Assembly (NCBI RefSeq): GCF_910592395.1
Contig: NC_088322.1
Span: 10,599,431 to 10,659,430, forward strand
Direction of reading: 5' to 3'
Length of the DNA stretch: 60,000 nt
Source of the DNA: Lineus longissimus
Lineage: Eukaryota; Nemertea; Pilidiophora; Heteronemertea; Lineidae
The position numbers were made by a program, and so were the translations under genes. Below the pieces are notes generated by a model. The model had not been told where the DNA came from. It did not search any database and saw only the letters and a program-made list of their open reading frames with translations. This document shows positions 47,085 through 59,294 of this stretch, piece after piece. How positions within the stretch are numbered: position 1 is the first letter of the stretch; the number at the start of each line of letters is the position of its first letter.

Positions 47085-50000
47085 AGACCTACGCCCCCTA
47101 ATTGATATAGAATCTTTGAAATTGATCATGACATTTTGGAACACTCCTGTCCAGGAATTTTGATGAGAAATGTATTGCACGCTCCCTCTTCCGCCAGTTC
47201 CTGTATCCGCCAGCCCTCTTGAACCAAGTGATGAGCATTTAGTTTGTTTCAACATGATGAGCAGGCGGATAAATTCAAATTACATATCATCTTCCTCCAT
47301 GGTTACCTATATCCCACACCCAAATTGTCCCTTCAAATCACGTGCACTGAGCTTTCTTAACACGATTGCCCTGTGCATGCGCACCTTCGACTTGAACTCG
47401 ATTCCAAGAGAATCGACTCGAATCTCAATTCAAATCTGCCATTGCTGGACATCATTGCCCCAAAAACTATTTCTTTTGACCCTGTTGACCTCACTTCTAA
47501 AAAAAATTTAAGAAAGCCATTCAAACATTGAAATCAACTGCGAACATGTTCTATTAAATCACCGAGCTATATAAATACGATATATTGAGAAAAATCTGTA
47601 GAACTATTGCATTATACGATAACCTTGGAACTATTTGTCCCCAATTACTCTTCCGCCAGCGAGACCTAGTCACAATCATGGCGCGAAGCCTAAAGGCCTG
47701 TGAGGGCTCGTCTTCACATTGCAGAAAATCTCTGGTCTAACAATAAATCCCTGGTGGCTCAGCGGTTAGAGCGTTGCGCTATAGCTTCGGTCGGTGGTTA
47801 CGGGTTCGAACCCCGGCGAACTTTTTTTTTTCGTATTCTTAAAGAGTTTTCTTTCCATTTTTCATCCATGAGCGTTTATCAGGCGCGCAATCGAATTAGA
47901 TTCGAACCCTGGATAATCTAATTTTTCGTTTTTTAAAAAAGGTATCTTTCCATTCATCCATGAACGTTTATCAGGTGCGGGTCAAAGGGAGTGCACCAGA
48001 CCTACGCCCCCTAATTGATATAGAATCTTTGAAATTGATCATGTCATTTTGGAACACTCCTGTCCAGGAATTTTGATGAGAAATGCATTGCACGCTCCCT
48101 CTTCCGCCAGTTCCAGTATCCGCCAGCCCTCTTGAACCAAGTGATGAGCATTTAGTTTGTTTCAACATGATGAGCAGGCGGATAAATTCAAATTACATAT
48201 CATCTTCCTCCATGGTTACCTATATCCCACACCCAAATTGTCCCTTCAAATCACGTGCACTGAGCTTTCTTAACACGATTGCCCTGTGCATGGGCACCTT
48301 CGACTTGAACTCGATTCCAAGAGAATCGACTCGAATCTCAATTCAAATCTGCCATTGCTGGACATCATTGCCCCAAAAACTATTTCTTTTGACCCTGTTG
48401 ACCTCACTTCTAAAAAAAATTTAAGAAAGCCATTCAAACATTGAAATCAACTGCGAACATGTTCTATTAAATCACCGAGCTATATAAATACGATATATTG
48501 AGAAAAATCTGTAGAACTATTGCATTATACGATAACCTTGGAACTATTTGTCCCCAATTACTCTTCCGCCAGCGAGACCTAGTCACAATCATGGCGCAAA
48601 CCCTAAAGGTCTGTGAGGGCTCGTCTTCAGATTGCAGACAATCTCCGGTCTAACAATAAATCCCTGGTGGCTCAGCGGTTAGAGCGTTGCGCTATAGCTT
48701 CGGTCGGTGGTCACGGGTTCGAACCCCGGCGAACTTTTTTTTTTCGTATTCTTAAAGAGTTTTCTTTCCATTTTTCATCCATGAGCGTTTATCAGGCGCG
48801 CAATCGAATTAGATTCGAACCCTGGATAATCTATTTTTTCGTTTTTTAAAAAAGGTATCTTTCCATTCATCCATGAACGTTTATCAGGTGCGGGTCAAAG
48901 GGAGTGCACCAGACCTACGCCCCCTAATTGATATAGAATCTTTGAAATTGATCATGTCATTTTGGAACACTCCTGTCCAGGAATTTTGATGAGAAATGCA
49001 TTGCACGCTCCCTCTTCCGCCAGTTCCAGTATCCGCCAGCCCTCTTGAACCAAGTGATGAGCATTTAGTTTGTTTCAACATGATGAGCAGGCGGATAAAT
49101 TCAAATTACATATCATCTTCCTCCATGGTCACCTATATCCCACACCCAAATTGTCCCTTCAAATCACGTGCACTGAGCTTTCTTAACACGATTGCCCTGT
49201 GCATGGGCACCTTCGACTTGAACTCGATTCCAAGAGAATCGACTCGAATCTCAATTCAAATCTGCAATTGCTGGACATCATTGCCGCCAAAAACTATTTC
49301 TTTTGATCCTGTTGACCTCGCTCCTAAAAAAATTTTAAGAAAGCCGTTCAAACATTGAAATCAACTGTGAACATGTTCTATTAAATCACCGAGCTATATA
49401 AATACGATATATTGAGAAAAATCTGTAGAACTATTGCATTATACGATAACCTTGGAACTATTTGTTCCCAATTGCTCTTCCGCCAGCGAGACCTAGTCAC
49501 AATCATGGCGCGAAGCCTAAAAACTTGTGAGGGCTCGTCTTCAGATTGCAGAAAATCTCTGGTCTAACAATAAATCCCTGGTGGCTCAGCGGTTAGAGCG
49601 TTGCGCTATAACTTCGGCTCCTGTCCAGGAATTTTTAATGAGAAATGTATTGCACGCTCCCTCTTCCGCCAGTTCCTGTATCCGCCAGCCCTCTTGAACC
49701 AAGAGATGAGCATTTAGTTTGTTTCAACATGATGAGCAGGCGGATAAATTCAAATTACATATCATCTTCCTCCATGGTTACCTATATCCCACACCCAAAT
49801 TGTCCCTTCAAATCACGTGCACTGAGCTTTCTTAACACGATTGCCCTGTGCATGCGCACCTTCGACTTGAACTCGATTCCAAGAGAATCGACTCGAATCT
49901 CAATTCAAATCTGCCATTGCTGGACATCATTGCCCCAAAAACTATTTCTTTTCACCCTGTTGACCTCGCTTCTAAAAAAAAATTAAGAAAGCCATTTAAA

Positions 50001-53000
50001 CATTGAAATCAACTGCGAACATGTTCTATTAAATCACCGAGCTATATAAATACTATATATTGAGAAAAATCTGTAGAACTATTGCATTATACGATAACCT
50101 TGGAACTATTTGTCCCCAATTACTCTTCCGCCATCGAGACCTAGTCACAATCATGGCGCGAAGCCTAAAAACCTGTGAGGGCTCGTCTTGAGATTGCAAA
50201 AAAAATCTCCGGTCTGACAATAAATCCCTGGTGGCTCAGCGGTTAGAGCGGTGCGCTATAACTTCGGTCGGTGGTCACGGGTTCGAACCCCGACGAATCT
50301 GTTTTTTTCGTATTCTTAAAGAGTTTTCTTTCCATTTTTCATCCATGTGCGTTTATCAGGCGCGTAATCGAATTAGATTCGAACCCTGGCGAATCTATTT
50401 TTTCGTTTTTTAAAAAAAGGTATCTTTCCATTTTCCATCCATGAACGTTTATCAGGTGCGGGTCAAAGGGAGTGCACCAGACCTACGCCCCCTAATTGAT
50501 ATAGAATCTTTGAAATTGATCATGACATTTTGGAACACTCCTGTCCGGGAATTTTTAATGAGAAATGTATTGCACGCTCCCTCTCCCGCCAGTTCCTGTA
50601 TCCGCCAGCCCTCTTGAACCAAGAGATGGGCATTTAGTTTGTTTCAACATGATGAGCAGGCGGATAAATTCAAATTACATATCATCTTCCTCCATGGTTA
50701 CCTATATCCCACACCCAAATTGTGCCTTCAAATCACGTGCACTGAGCTTTCTTAACACGATTGCCCTGTGCATGCGCACCTTCGACTTGAACTCGATTCC
50801 AAGAGAATCGACTCGAATCTCAATTCAAATCTGCCATTGCTGGACATCATTGCCCCAAAAACTATTTCTTTTGACCCTGTTGACCTCGCTTCTAAAAAAA
50901 ATTTAAGAAAGCCATTCAAACATTGAAATCAACTGCGAACATGTTCTATTAAATCACCGAGCTATATAAATACGATATATTGAGAAAAATCTGTAGAACT
51001 ATTGCATTATACGATAACCTTGGAACTATTTGTCCCCAATTACTCTTCCGCCAGCGAGACCTAGTCACAATCATGGCGCGAAGCCTAAAGGCCTGTGAGG
51101 GCTCGTCTTCACATTGCAGAAAATCTCTGGTCTAACAATAAATCCCTGGTGGCTCAGCGGTTAGAGCGTTGCGCTATAGCTTCGGTCGGTGGTCACGGGT
51201 TCGAACCCCACGAATCTATTTTTTTCGCATTCTTAAGGAGTTTTCTTTCCATTTTTCATCCATGTGCGTTTATCAGGCGCGCAATCGAATTAGATTAGAA
51301 CTCTGGCGAATCTATTTTTTCGTTTTTTTAAAAAGGTATCTTTCCATTTTCCATCCATGAATGTTTATCAGGTGCGGGTCAAAGGGAGTGCACCAGACCT
51401 ACGCCCCCTAATTGATATAGAATCTTTGAAATTGATCATGTCATTTTGGAACACTCCTGTGCAGGAATTTTGATGAGAAATGCATTGCACGCTCCCTCTT
51501 CCGCCAGTTCCTGTATCCGCCAGCCCTCTTGAACCAAGAGATGAGCATTTAGTTTGTTTCAACATGATGAGCAGGCGGATAAATTCAAATTACATATCTT
51601 CCTCCATGGTTACCTATATCCCACACCCAAATTGTCCCTTCAAATCACGTGCACTGAGCTTTCTTAACACGATTGCCCTGTGCATGCGCACCTTCGACTT
51701 GAACTCGATTCCAAATAATCGACTCGAATCTCAATTCAAATCTGCCATTGCTGGACATCATTGCCCCAAAAACTATTTCTTTTGACCCTGTTGACCTCGC
51801 TTCTAAAAAAAAATTAAGAAAGCCATTTAAACATTGAAATCAACTGCGAACATGTTCTATTAAATCACCGAGCTATATAAATACGATATATTGAGAAAAA
51901 TCTGTAGAACTATTGCATTATACGATAACCTTGGAACTATTTGTCCCCAATTACTCTTCCGCCAGCGAGACCTAGTCACAATCATGGCGTGAAGCCTAAA
52001 AACCTGTGAGGGCTCGTCTTCAGATTGCAGAAAATCTCCGGTCTAACAGTAATCCCTGGTGGCTCAGCGGTTAGAGCGTTGCGCTATAGCTTCGGTCGGT
52101 GGTCACGGGTTCGAACCCCGACGAATCTATTTTTTTCGCATTCTTAAGGAGTTTTCTTTCCATTTTTCATCCATGTGCGTTTATCAGGCGCGCAATCGAA
52201 TTAGATTCGAACCCTGGCGAATCTATTTTTTCGTTTTTTAAAAAAGGTATCTTTCCATTTTCCATCCATGAACGTTTATCAGGTGCGGGTCAAAGGGAGT
52301 GCACCAGACCTACGCCCCCTAATTGATATAGAATCTTTGAAATTGATCATGACATTTTGGAACACTCCTGTCCGGGAATTTTGATGAGAAATGTATTGCA
52401 CGCTCCCTCTTCCGCCAGTTCCTGTATCCGCCAGCCCTCTTGAACCAAGTGATGAGCATTTAGTTTGTTTCAACATGATGAGCAGGCGGATAAATTCAAA
52501 TTACATATCATCTTCCTCCATGGTTACCTATATCCCACACCCAAATTGTGCCTTCAAATCACGTGCACTGAGCTTTCTTAACACGATTGCCCTGTGCATG
52601 CGCACCTTCGACTTGAACTCGATTCCAAGAGAATCGACTCGAATCTCAATTCAAATCTGCCATTGCTGGACATCATTGCCCCAAAAACTATTTCTTTTGA
52701 CCCTGTTGACCTCGCTTCTAAAAAAAATTTAAGAAAGCCATTCAAACATTGAAATCAACTGCGAACATGTTCTATTAAATCACCGAGCTATATAAATACG
52801 ATATATTGAGAAAAATCTGTGGAACCATTGCATTATACGATAACCTTGGAACTATTTGTCCCCAATTACTCTTCCGCCAGCGAGACCTAGTCACAATCAT
52901 GGCGCGAAGCCTAAAAACCTGTGAGGGCTCGTCTTCAGATTGCAGAAAATCTCCGGTCTGACAATAAATCCCTGGTGGCTCAGCGGTTAGAGCGTTGCGC

Positions 53001-56000
53001 TATAGCTTCGGTCGGTGGTCACGGGTTCGAACCCCGACGAATTTATTTTTTTCGTATTCTTAAAGAGTTTTCTTTCCATTTTTCATCCATGTGCGTTTAT
53101 CAGGCACGCAATCGAATTAGATTCGAACCCTGGCGAATCTATTTTTTCGTTTTTTAAAAAAGGTATCTTTCCATTTTCCATCCATGAATGTTTATCAGGT
53201 GCGGGTCAAAGGGATTGCACCAGACCTACGCCCCCTAATTGATATAGAATCTTTGAAATTGATCATGACATTTTGGAACACTCCTGTCCAGGAATTTTTA
53301 ATGAGAAATGTGTTGCACGCTCCCTCTCCTGCCAGTTCCTGTATCCGCCAGCCCTCTTGAACCAAGTGATGAGCATTTAGTTTGTTTCAACATGATGAGC
53401 AGGCGGATAAATTCAAATTACATATCATCTTCCTCCATGGTTACCTATATCCCACACCCAAATTGTCCCTTCAAATCACGTGCACTGAGCTTTCTTAACA
53501 CGATTGCCCTGTGCATGCGCACCTTCGACTTGAACTCGATTCCAAGAGAATCGACTCGAATCTCAATTCAAATCTGCCATTGCTGGACATCATTGCCCCA
53601 AAAACTATTTCTTTTGACCCTGTTGACCTCGCTTCTAAAAAAAATTTAAGAAAGCCATTCAAACATTGAAATCAACTGCGAACATGTTCTATTAAATCAC
53701 CGAGCTATATAAATACGATATATTGAGAAAAATCTGTAGAACTATTGCATTATACGATAACCTTGGAACTATTTGTCCCCAATTACTCTTCCGCCAGCGA
53801 GACCTAGTCACAATCATGGCGCGAAGCCTAAAAACCTGTGAGGGCTCGTCTTGAGATTGCAGAAAATCTCCGGTCTGATAATAAATCCCTGGTGGCTCAG
53901 CGGTTAGAGCGTTGCGCTATAACTTCTGTTGGTGGTCACGGGTTCGAACCCCGACGAATCTATTTTTTTCGTATTCTTAAAGAGTTTTCTTTCCATTTTT
54001 CATCCATGTGCGTTTATCAGGCGCGCAATCGAATTAGATTCGAACCCTGGCGAATCTATTTTTTCGTTTTTTAAAAAAGGTATATTTCCATTTTCCATCC
54101 ATGAACGTTTATCAGGTGCGGGTCAAAGGGAGTGCACCAGACCTACGCCCCCTAATTGATATAGAATCTTTGAAATTGATCATGACATTTTGGAACACTC
54201 CTGTCCGGGAATTTTGATGAGAAATGTATTGCACGCTCCCTCTTCCGCCAGTTCCTGTATCCGCCAGCCCTCTTGAACCAAGTGATGAGCATTTAGTTTG
54301 TTTCAACATGATGAGCAGGCGGATAAATTCAAATTACATATCATCTTCCTCCATGGTTACCTATATCCCACACCCAAATTGTGCCTTCAAATCACGTGCA
54401 CTGAGCTTTCTTAACACGATTGCCCTGTGCATGCGCACCTTCGACTTGAACTCGATTCCAAGAGAATCGACTCGAATCTCAATTCAAATCTGCCATTGCT
54501 GGACATCACTGCCCCAAAAACTATTTCTTTTGACCCTGTTGACCTCGCTTCTAAAAAAATTTAAGAAAGCCATTCAAACATTGAAATCAACTGCGAACAT
54601 GTTCTATTAAATCACCGAGCTATATAAATACGATATATTGAGAAAAATCTGTAGAACTATTGCATTGCACGATAACCTTGGAACTATTTGTCCCCAATTA
54701 CTCTTCCGCCAGCGAGACCTAGTCACAATCATGGCGCGAAGCCTAAAGGCCTGTGAGGGCTCGTCTTCAGGTTGCAGAAAATCTCTGGTCTAACAATATC
54801 CTTGTGGCTCAGCGGTTAGAGCGTTGCGCTATAACTTCGGTCGGTGGTCACGGGTTCGAACCCCGGCGAATCTATTTTTTTCGCATTCTTAAGGAGTTTT
54901 CTTTCTATTTTTCATCCATGAGCGTTTATCAGGCGCGCAATCGAATTAGATTCGAACCCTGGCGAATCAATTTTTTCGTTTTTTAAAAAAGGTATCTTTC
55001 CATTTTCCATCCATGAATGTTTATCAGGTGCGGGTCAAAGGGAGTGCACCAGACCTACGCCCCCTAATTGATATAGAATCTTTGAAATTGATCATGTCAT
55101 TTTGGAACACTCCTGTCCAGGAATTTTGATGAGAAATGCATTGCACGCTCCCTCTTCCGCCAGTTCCTGTATCCGCCAGCCCTCTTGAACCAAGAGATGA
55201 GCATTTAGTTTGTTTCAACATGATGAGCAGGCGGATAAATTCAAATTACATATCTTCCTCCATGGTTACCTATATCCCACACCCAAATTGTCCCTTCAAA
55301 TCACGTGCACTGAGCTTTCTTAACACGATTGCCCTGTGCATGCGCACCTTCGACTTGAACTCGATTCCAAATAATCGACTCGAATCTCAATTCAAATCTG
55401 CCATTGCTGGACATCATTGCCCCAAAAACTATTTCTTTTGACCCTGTTGACCTCGCTTCTAAAAAAAAATTAAGAAAGCCATTTAAACATTGAAATCAAC
55501 TGCGAACATGTTCTATTAAATCACCGAGCTATATAAATACGATATATTGAGAAAAATCTGTAGAACTATTGCATTATACGATAACCTTGGAACTATTTGT
55601 CCCCAATTACTCTTCCGCCAGCGAGACCTAGTCACAATCATGGCGTGAAGCCTAAAAACCTGTGAGGGCTCGTCTTCAGATTGCAGAAAATCTCCGGTCT
55701 AACAGTAATCCCTGGTGGCTCAGCGGTTAGAGCGTTGCGCTATAGCTTCGGTCGGTGGTCACGGGTTCGAACCCCGACGAATCTATTTTTTTCGCATTCT
55801 TAAGGAGTTTTCTTTCCATTTTTCATCCATGTGCGTTTATCAGGCGCGCAATCGAATTAGATTCGAACCCTGGCGAATCTATTTTTTCGTTTTTTAAAAA
55901 AGGTATCTTTCCATTTTCCATCCATGAACGTTTATCAGGTGCGGGTCAAAGGGAGTGCACCAGACCTACGCCCCCTAATTGATATAGAATCTTTGAAATT

Positions 56001-58673
56001 GATCATGACATTTTGGAACACTCCAGTCCGGGAATTTTGATGAGAAATGTATTGCACGCTCCCTCTTCCGCCAGTTCCTGTATCCGCCAGCCCTCTTGAA
56101 CCAAGTGATGAGCATTTAGTTTGTTTCAACATGATGAGCAGGCGGATAAATTCAAATTACATATCATCTTCCTCCATGGTTACCTATATCCCACACCCAA
56201 ATTGTGCCTTCAAATCACGTGCACTGAGCTTTCTTAACACGATTGCCCTGTGCATGCGCACCTTCGACTTGAACTCGATTCCAAGAGAATCGACTCGAAT
56301 CTCAATTCAAATCTGCCATTGCTGGACATCATTGCCCCAAAAACTATTTCTTTTGACCCTGTTGACCTCGCTTCTAAAAAAAAATTAAGAAAGCCATTCA
56401 AACATTGAAATCAACTGCGAACATGTTCTATTAAATCACCGAGCTATATAAATACGATATATTGAGAAAAATCTGTGGAACCATTGCATTATACGATAAC
56501 CTTGGAACTATTTGTCCCCAATTACTCTTCCGCCAGCGAGACCTAGTCACAATCATGGCGCGAAGCCTAAAAACCTGTGAGGGCTCGTCTTGAGATTGCA
56601 GAAAATCTCCGGTCTGACAATAAATCCCTGGTGGCTCAGCGGTTAGAGCGTTGCGCTATAACTTCTGTCGTTGGTCACGGGTTCGAACCCCGACGAATCT
56701 ATTTTTTTCGTATTCTTAAAGAGTTTTCTTTCCATTTTTCATCCATGTGCGTTTATCAGGCGCGCAATCGAATTAGATTCGAACCCTGGCGAATCTATTT
56801 TTTCGTTTTTTAAAAAAGGTATCTTTCCATTTTCCATCCATGAACGTTTATCAGGTGCGGGTCAAAGGGAGTGCACCAGACCTACGCCCCCTAATTGATA
56901 TAGAATCTTTGAAATTGATCATGACATTTTGGAACACTCCTGTCCGGGAATTTTGATGAGAAATGTATTGCACGCTCCCTCTTCCGCCAGTTCCTGTATC
57001 CGCCAGCCCTCTTGAACCAAGTGATGAGCATTTAGTTTGTTTCAACATGATGAGCAGGCGGATAAATTCAAATTACATATCATCTTCCTCCATGGTTACC
57101 TATATCCCACACCCAAATTGTGCCTTCAAATCACGTGCACTGAGCTTTCTTGACACGATTGCCCTGTGCATGCGCACCTACGACTTGAACTCGATTCCAA
57201 GAGAATCGACTCGAATCTCAATTCAAATCTGCCATTGCTGGACATCATTGCCCCAAAAACTATTTCTTTTGACCCTGTTGACCTCGCTTCTAAAAAAAAT
57301 TTAAGAAAGCCATTCAAACATTGAAATCAACTGCGAACATGTTCTATTAAATCACCGAGCTATATAAATACGATATATTGAGAAAAATCTGTAGAACTAT
57401 TGCATTATACGATAACCTTGGAACTATTTGTCCCCAATTACTCTTCCGCCAGCGAGACCTAGTCACAATCATGGCGCGAAGCCTAAAAACCTGTGAGGGC
57501 TCGTCTTCAGATTGCAGAAAATCTCCGTCTAACAATAAGCCCCTGGTGGCTCAGCGGTTAGAGCGTTGCGCTATAGCTTCGGTCGGTGGTCACGGGTTCG
57601 AACCCCGGCGAATCTATTTTTTTCGTATTCTTAAAGAGTTTTCTTTCCATTTTTCATCCATGAGCGTTTATCAGGCGCGCAATTGAATTAGATTCGAACC
57701 CTGGCGAATCTATTTTTTCGTTTTTAAAAAAAGGTATCTTTCCATTTTTCATCTATGAACGTTTATCAGGTGCGGGTCAAAGGGATTGCACCAGACCTAC
57801 GTCCCCTAATTGATATAGAATCTTTGAAATTGATCATGACATTTTGGAACACTCCTGTGCAGGAATTTTGATGAGAAATGCATTGCACGCTCCCTCTTCC
57901 GCCAGTTCCTGTATCCGCCAGCCCTCTTGAACCAAGTGATGAGCATTTAGTTTGTTTCAACATGATGAGCAGGCGGATAAATTCAAATTACATATCATCT
58001 TCCTCCATGGTCACCTATATCCCACACCCAAATTGTCCCTTCAAATCACGTGCACTGAGCTTTCTTAACACGATTGCCCTGTGCATGCGCACCTTCGACT
58101 TGAACTCGATTCCAAGAGAATCGACTCGAATCTCAATTCAAATCTGCCATTGCCAGACATCATTGCTCCAAAAACTATTTCTTTTGACCCTGTTGACCTC
58201 GCTTCTAAAAAAAATTAAGAAAGCCATTCAAACATTGAAATCAACTGCGAGCATGTTCTATTAAATCACCGGGCTATATAAATACGATATATTGAGAAAA
58301 ATCTGTAGAACTATTGCATTATACGATAACCTTGGAACTATTTGTACCCAATTACTCTTCCGCCAGCGAGACCTAGTCACAATCATGGCGCGAAGCCTAA
58401 AGGCCTGTGAGGGCTCGTCTTCAGATTGCAGAAAACCTCTAACAATAAATCCCTGGTGGCTCAGCGGTTAGAGCGTTGCGCTATAGCTTCGGTCTGTGGT
58501 CACGGGTTCGAACCCCGGCGAATCTATTTTTTTCGTATTCTTAAAGAGTTTTCTTTCTATTTTTCATCCATGAGCGTTTATCAGGCTCGCAATCGAATTA
58601 GATTCGAACCCTGGCGAATCTATTTTTTCGTTTTTTAAAACAGGTATCTTTCCATTTTTCATCTCGACTACTG

Positions 58674-59294
58674 ACAACCGACACTCAGGAGCTATCCCAA
58701 CTGATACTGCAAAAGTCTCATCACAACTGGTGCTTTGGAGACATCACAACTGACATTTAGGAACTATTCCAACTCGTGATATTGCAAAATTGTCAATAAC
58801 GCATTCCAACTGATAGGCCTGCGAGATTTCACAACTGACACTCGGGAACTGTCCCAACTGATATTGCAAAATGTTTGATGACAGATCACAACTGATAAGC
58901 CTGCGAGACGTCACAACCGACACTCAGGAGCTGTCCCAACTGATACTGCAAAAGCCTCTTCACAACTGGTGCCTTGGAGACATCACAACGTACATTTAGG
59001 AACTATCCCAACTCGTGATATTGCAAAATTGTCAATAACGCATCACAACTGATAAGCCTGCGAGATGTTACAACCGACACTCAGGAACTATCCCAACTGA
59101 TACTGCAAATGCCTCTTCACAACTGGTGCCTTGGAAACATCACAACGTACATTTAGGAACTATCCCAACTCGTGATATTGCAAAATTGTCAATAACGCAT
59201 CACAAATGATAAGCCTGCGAGATGTCACAGCCGACACTCAGGAACTGTCCCAACTGTCTCATCACAACTGGTGCCTTGGTGACATCACAACTGA
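58674..59294 (+). repeat. 157-bp satellite, right block, plus orientation
   Basis: Resumes the satellite at ACAACCGACACTCAGG, the continuation of the monomer interrupted at 46380. GATAAGCCTGCGAG recurs at 58894, 59051 and 59208, giving a 157-bp period. Half-units alternate A-B throughout. Confidence 0.93.

Larger units (their letters stand above)
46381..58673 (+). repeat. Tandem array of 14 units, about 915 bp each, with tRNA-like modules
   Basis: The A-box T of the tRNA-like module recurs at 46840, 47755, 48668, 49582, 50232, 51150, 52060, 52976, 53893, 54805, 55716, 56632, 57547 and 58457, i.e. every 910-918 bp except one 650-bp step. Each full unit reads: dispersed-repeat segment (GTGCACCAGACCTACGCCCC to ATTGCACGCTCCC), a non-coding middle with CACGTGCACTGAGC and ATTCCAAGAGAATCGACTCG, a TATA-like GCTATATAAATACG, then GCGAGACCTAGTCACAATCA and the tRNA-like module followed by T runs. 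Unit 1 lacks 251 bp and unit 4 lacks 266 bp. Copies differ by only a few bases per hundred. A 113-codon plus frame recurs in most copies, but its differences are largely amino-acid-changing. Confidence 0.97.

Noticed and set aside
47058-57963. Repeated 65-codon minus-strand frames in the array as genes
   Set aside because: They recur only because the units are nearly identical. The start, length and sequence carry no protein family signal, and a related frame in the dispersed copy at 14060 follows from nucleotide homology.
46833-58530. Calling the 14 tRNA-like modules functional tRNA genes
   Set aside because: The acceptor strands do not pair, the anticodon stem has mismatches, and the variable region is too long. 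Only the Pol III promoter boxes and T run are convincing.
46381-58673. 5S rRNA, U6 snRNA, spliced-leader or histone repeat as the basis of the array
   Set aside because: I looked for hallmark words of these repeats in the unit and saw none.
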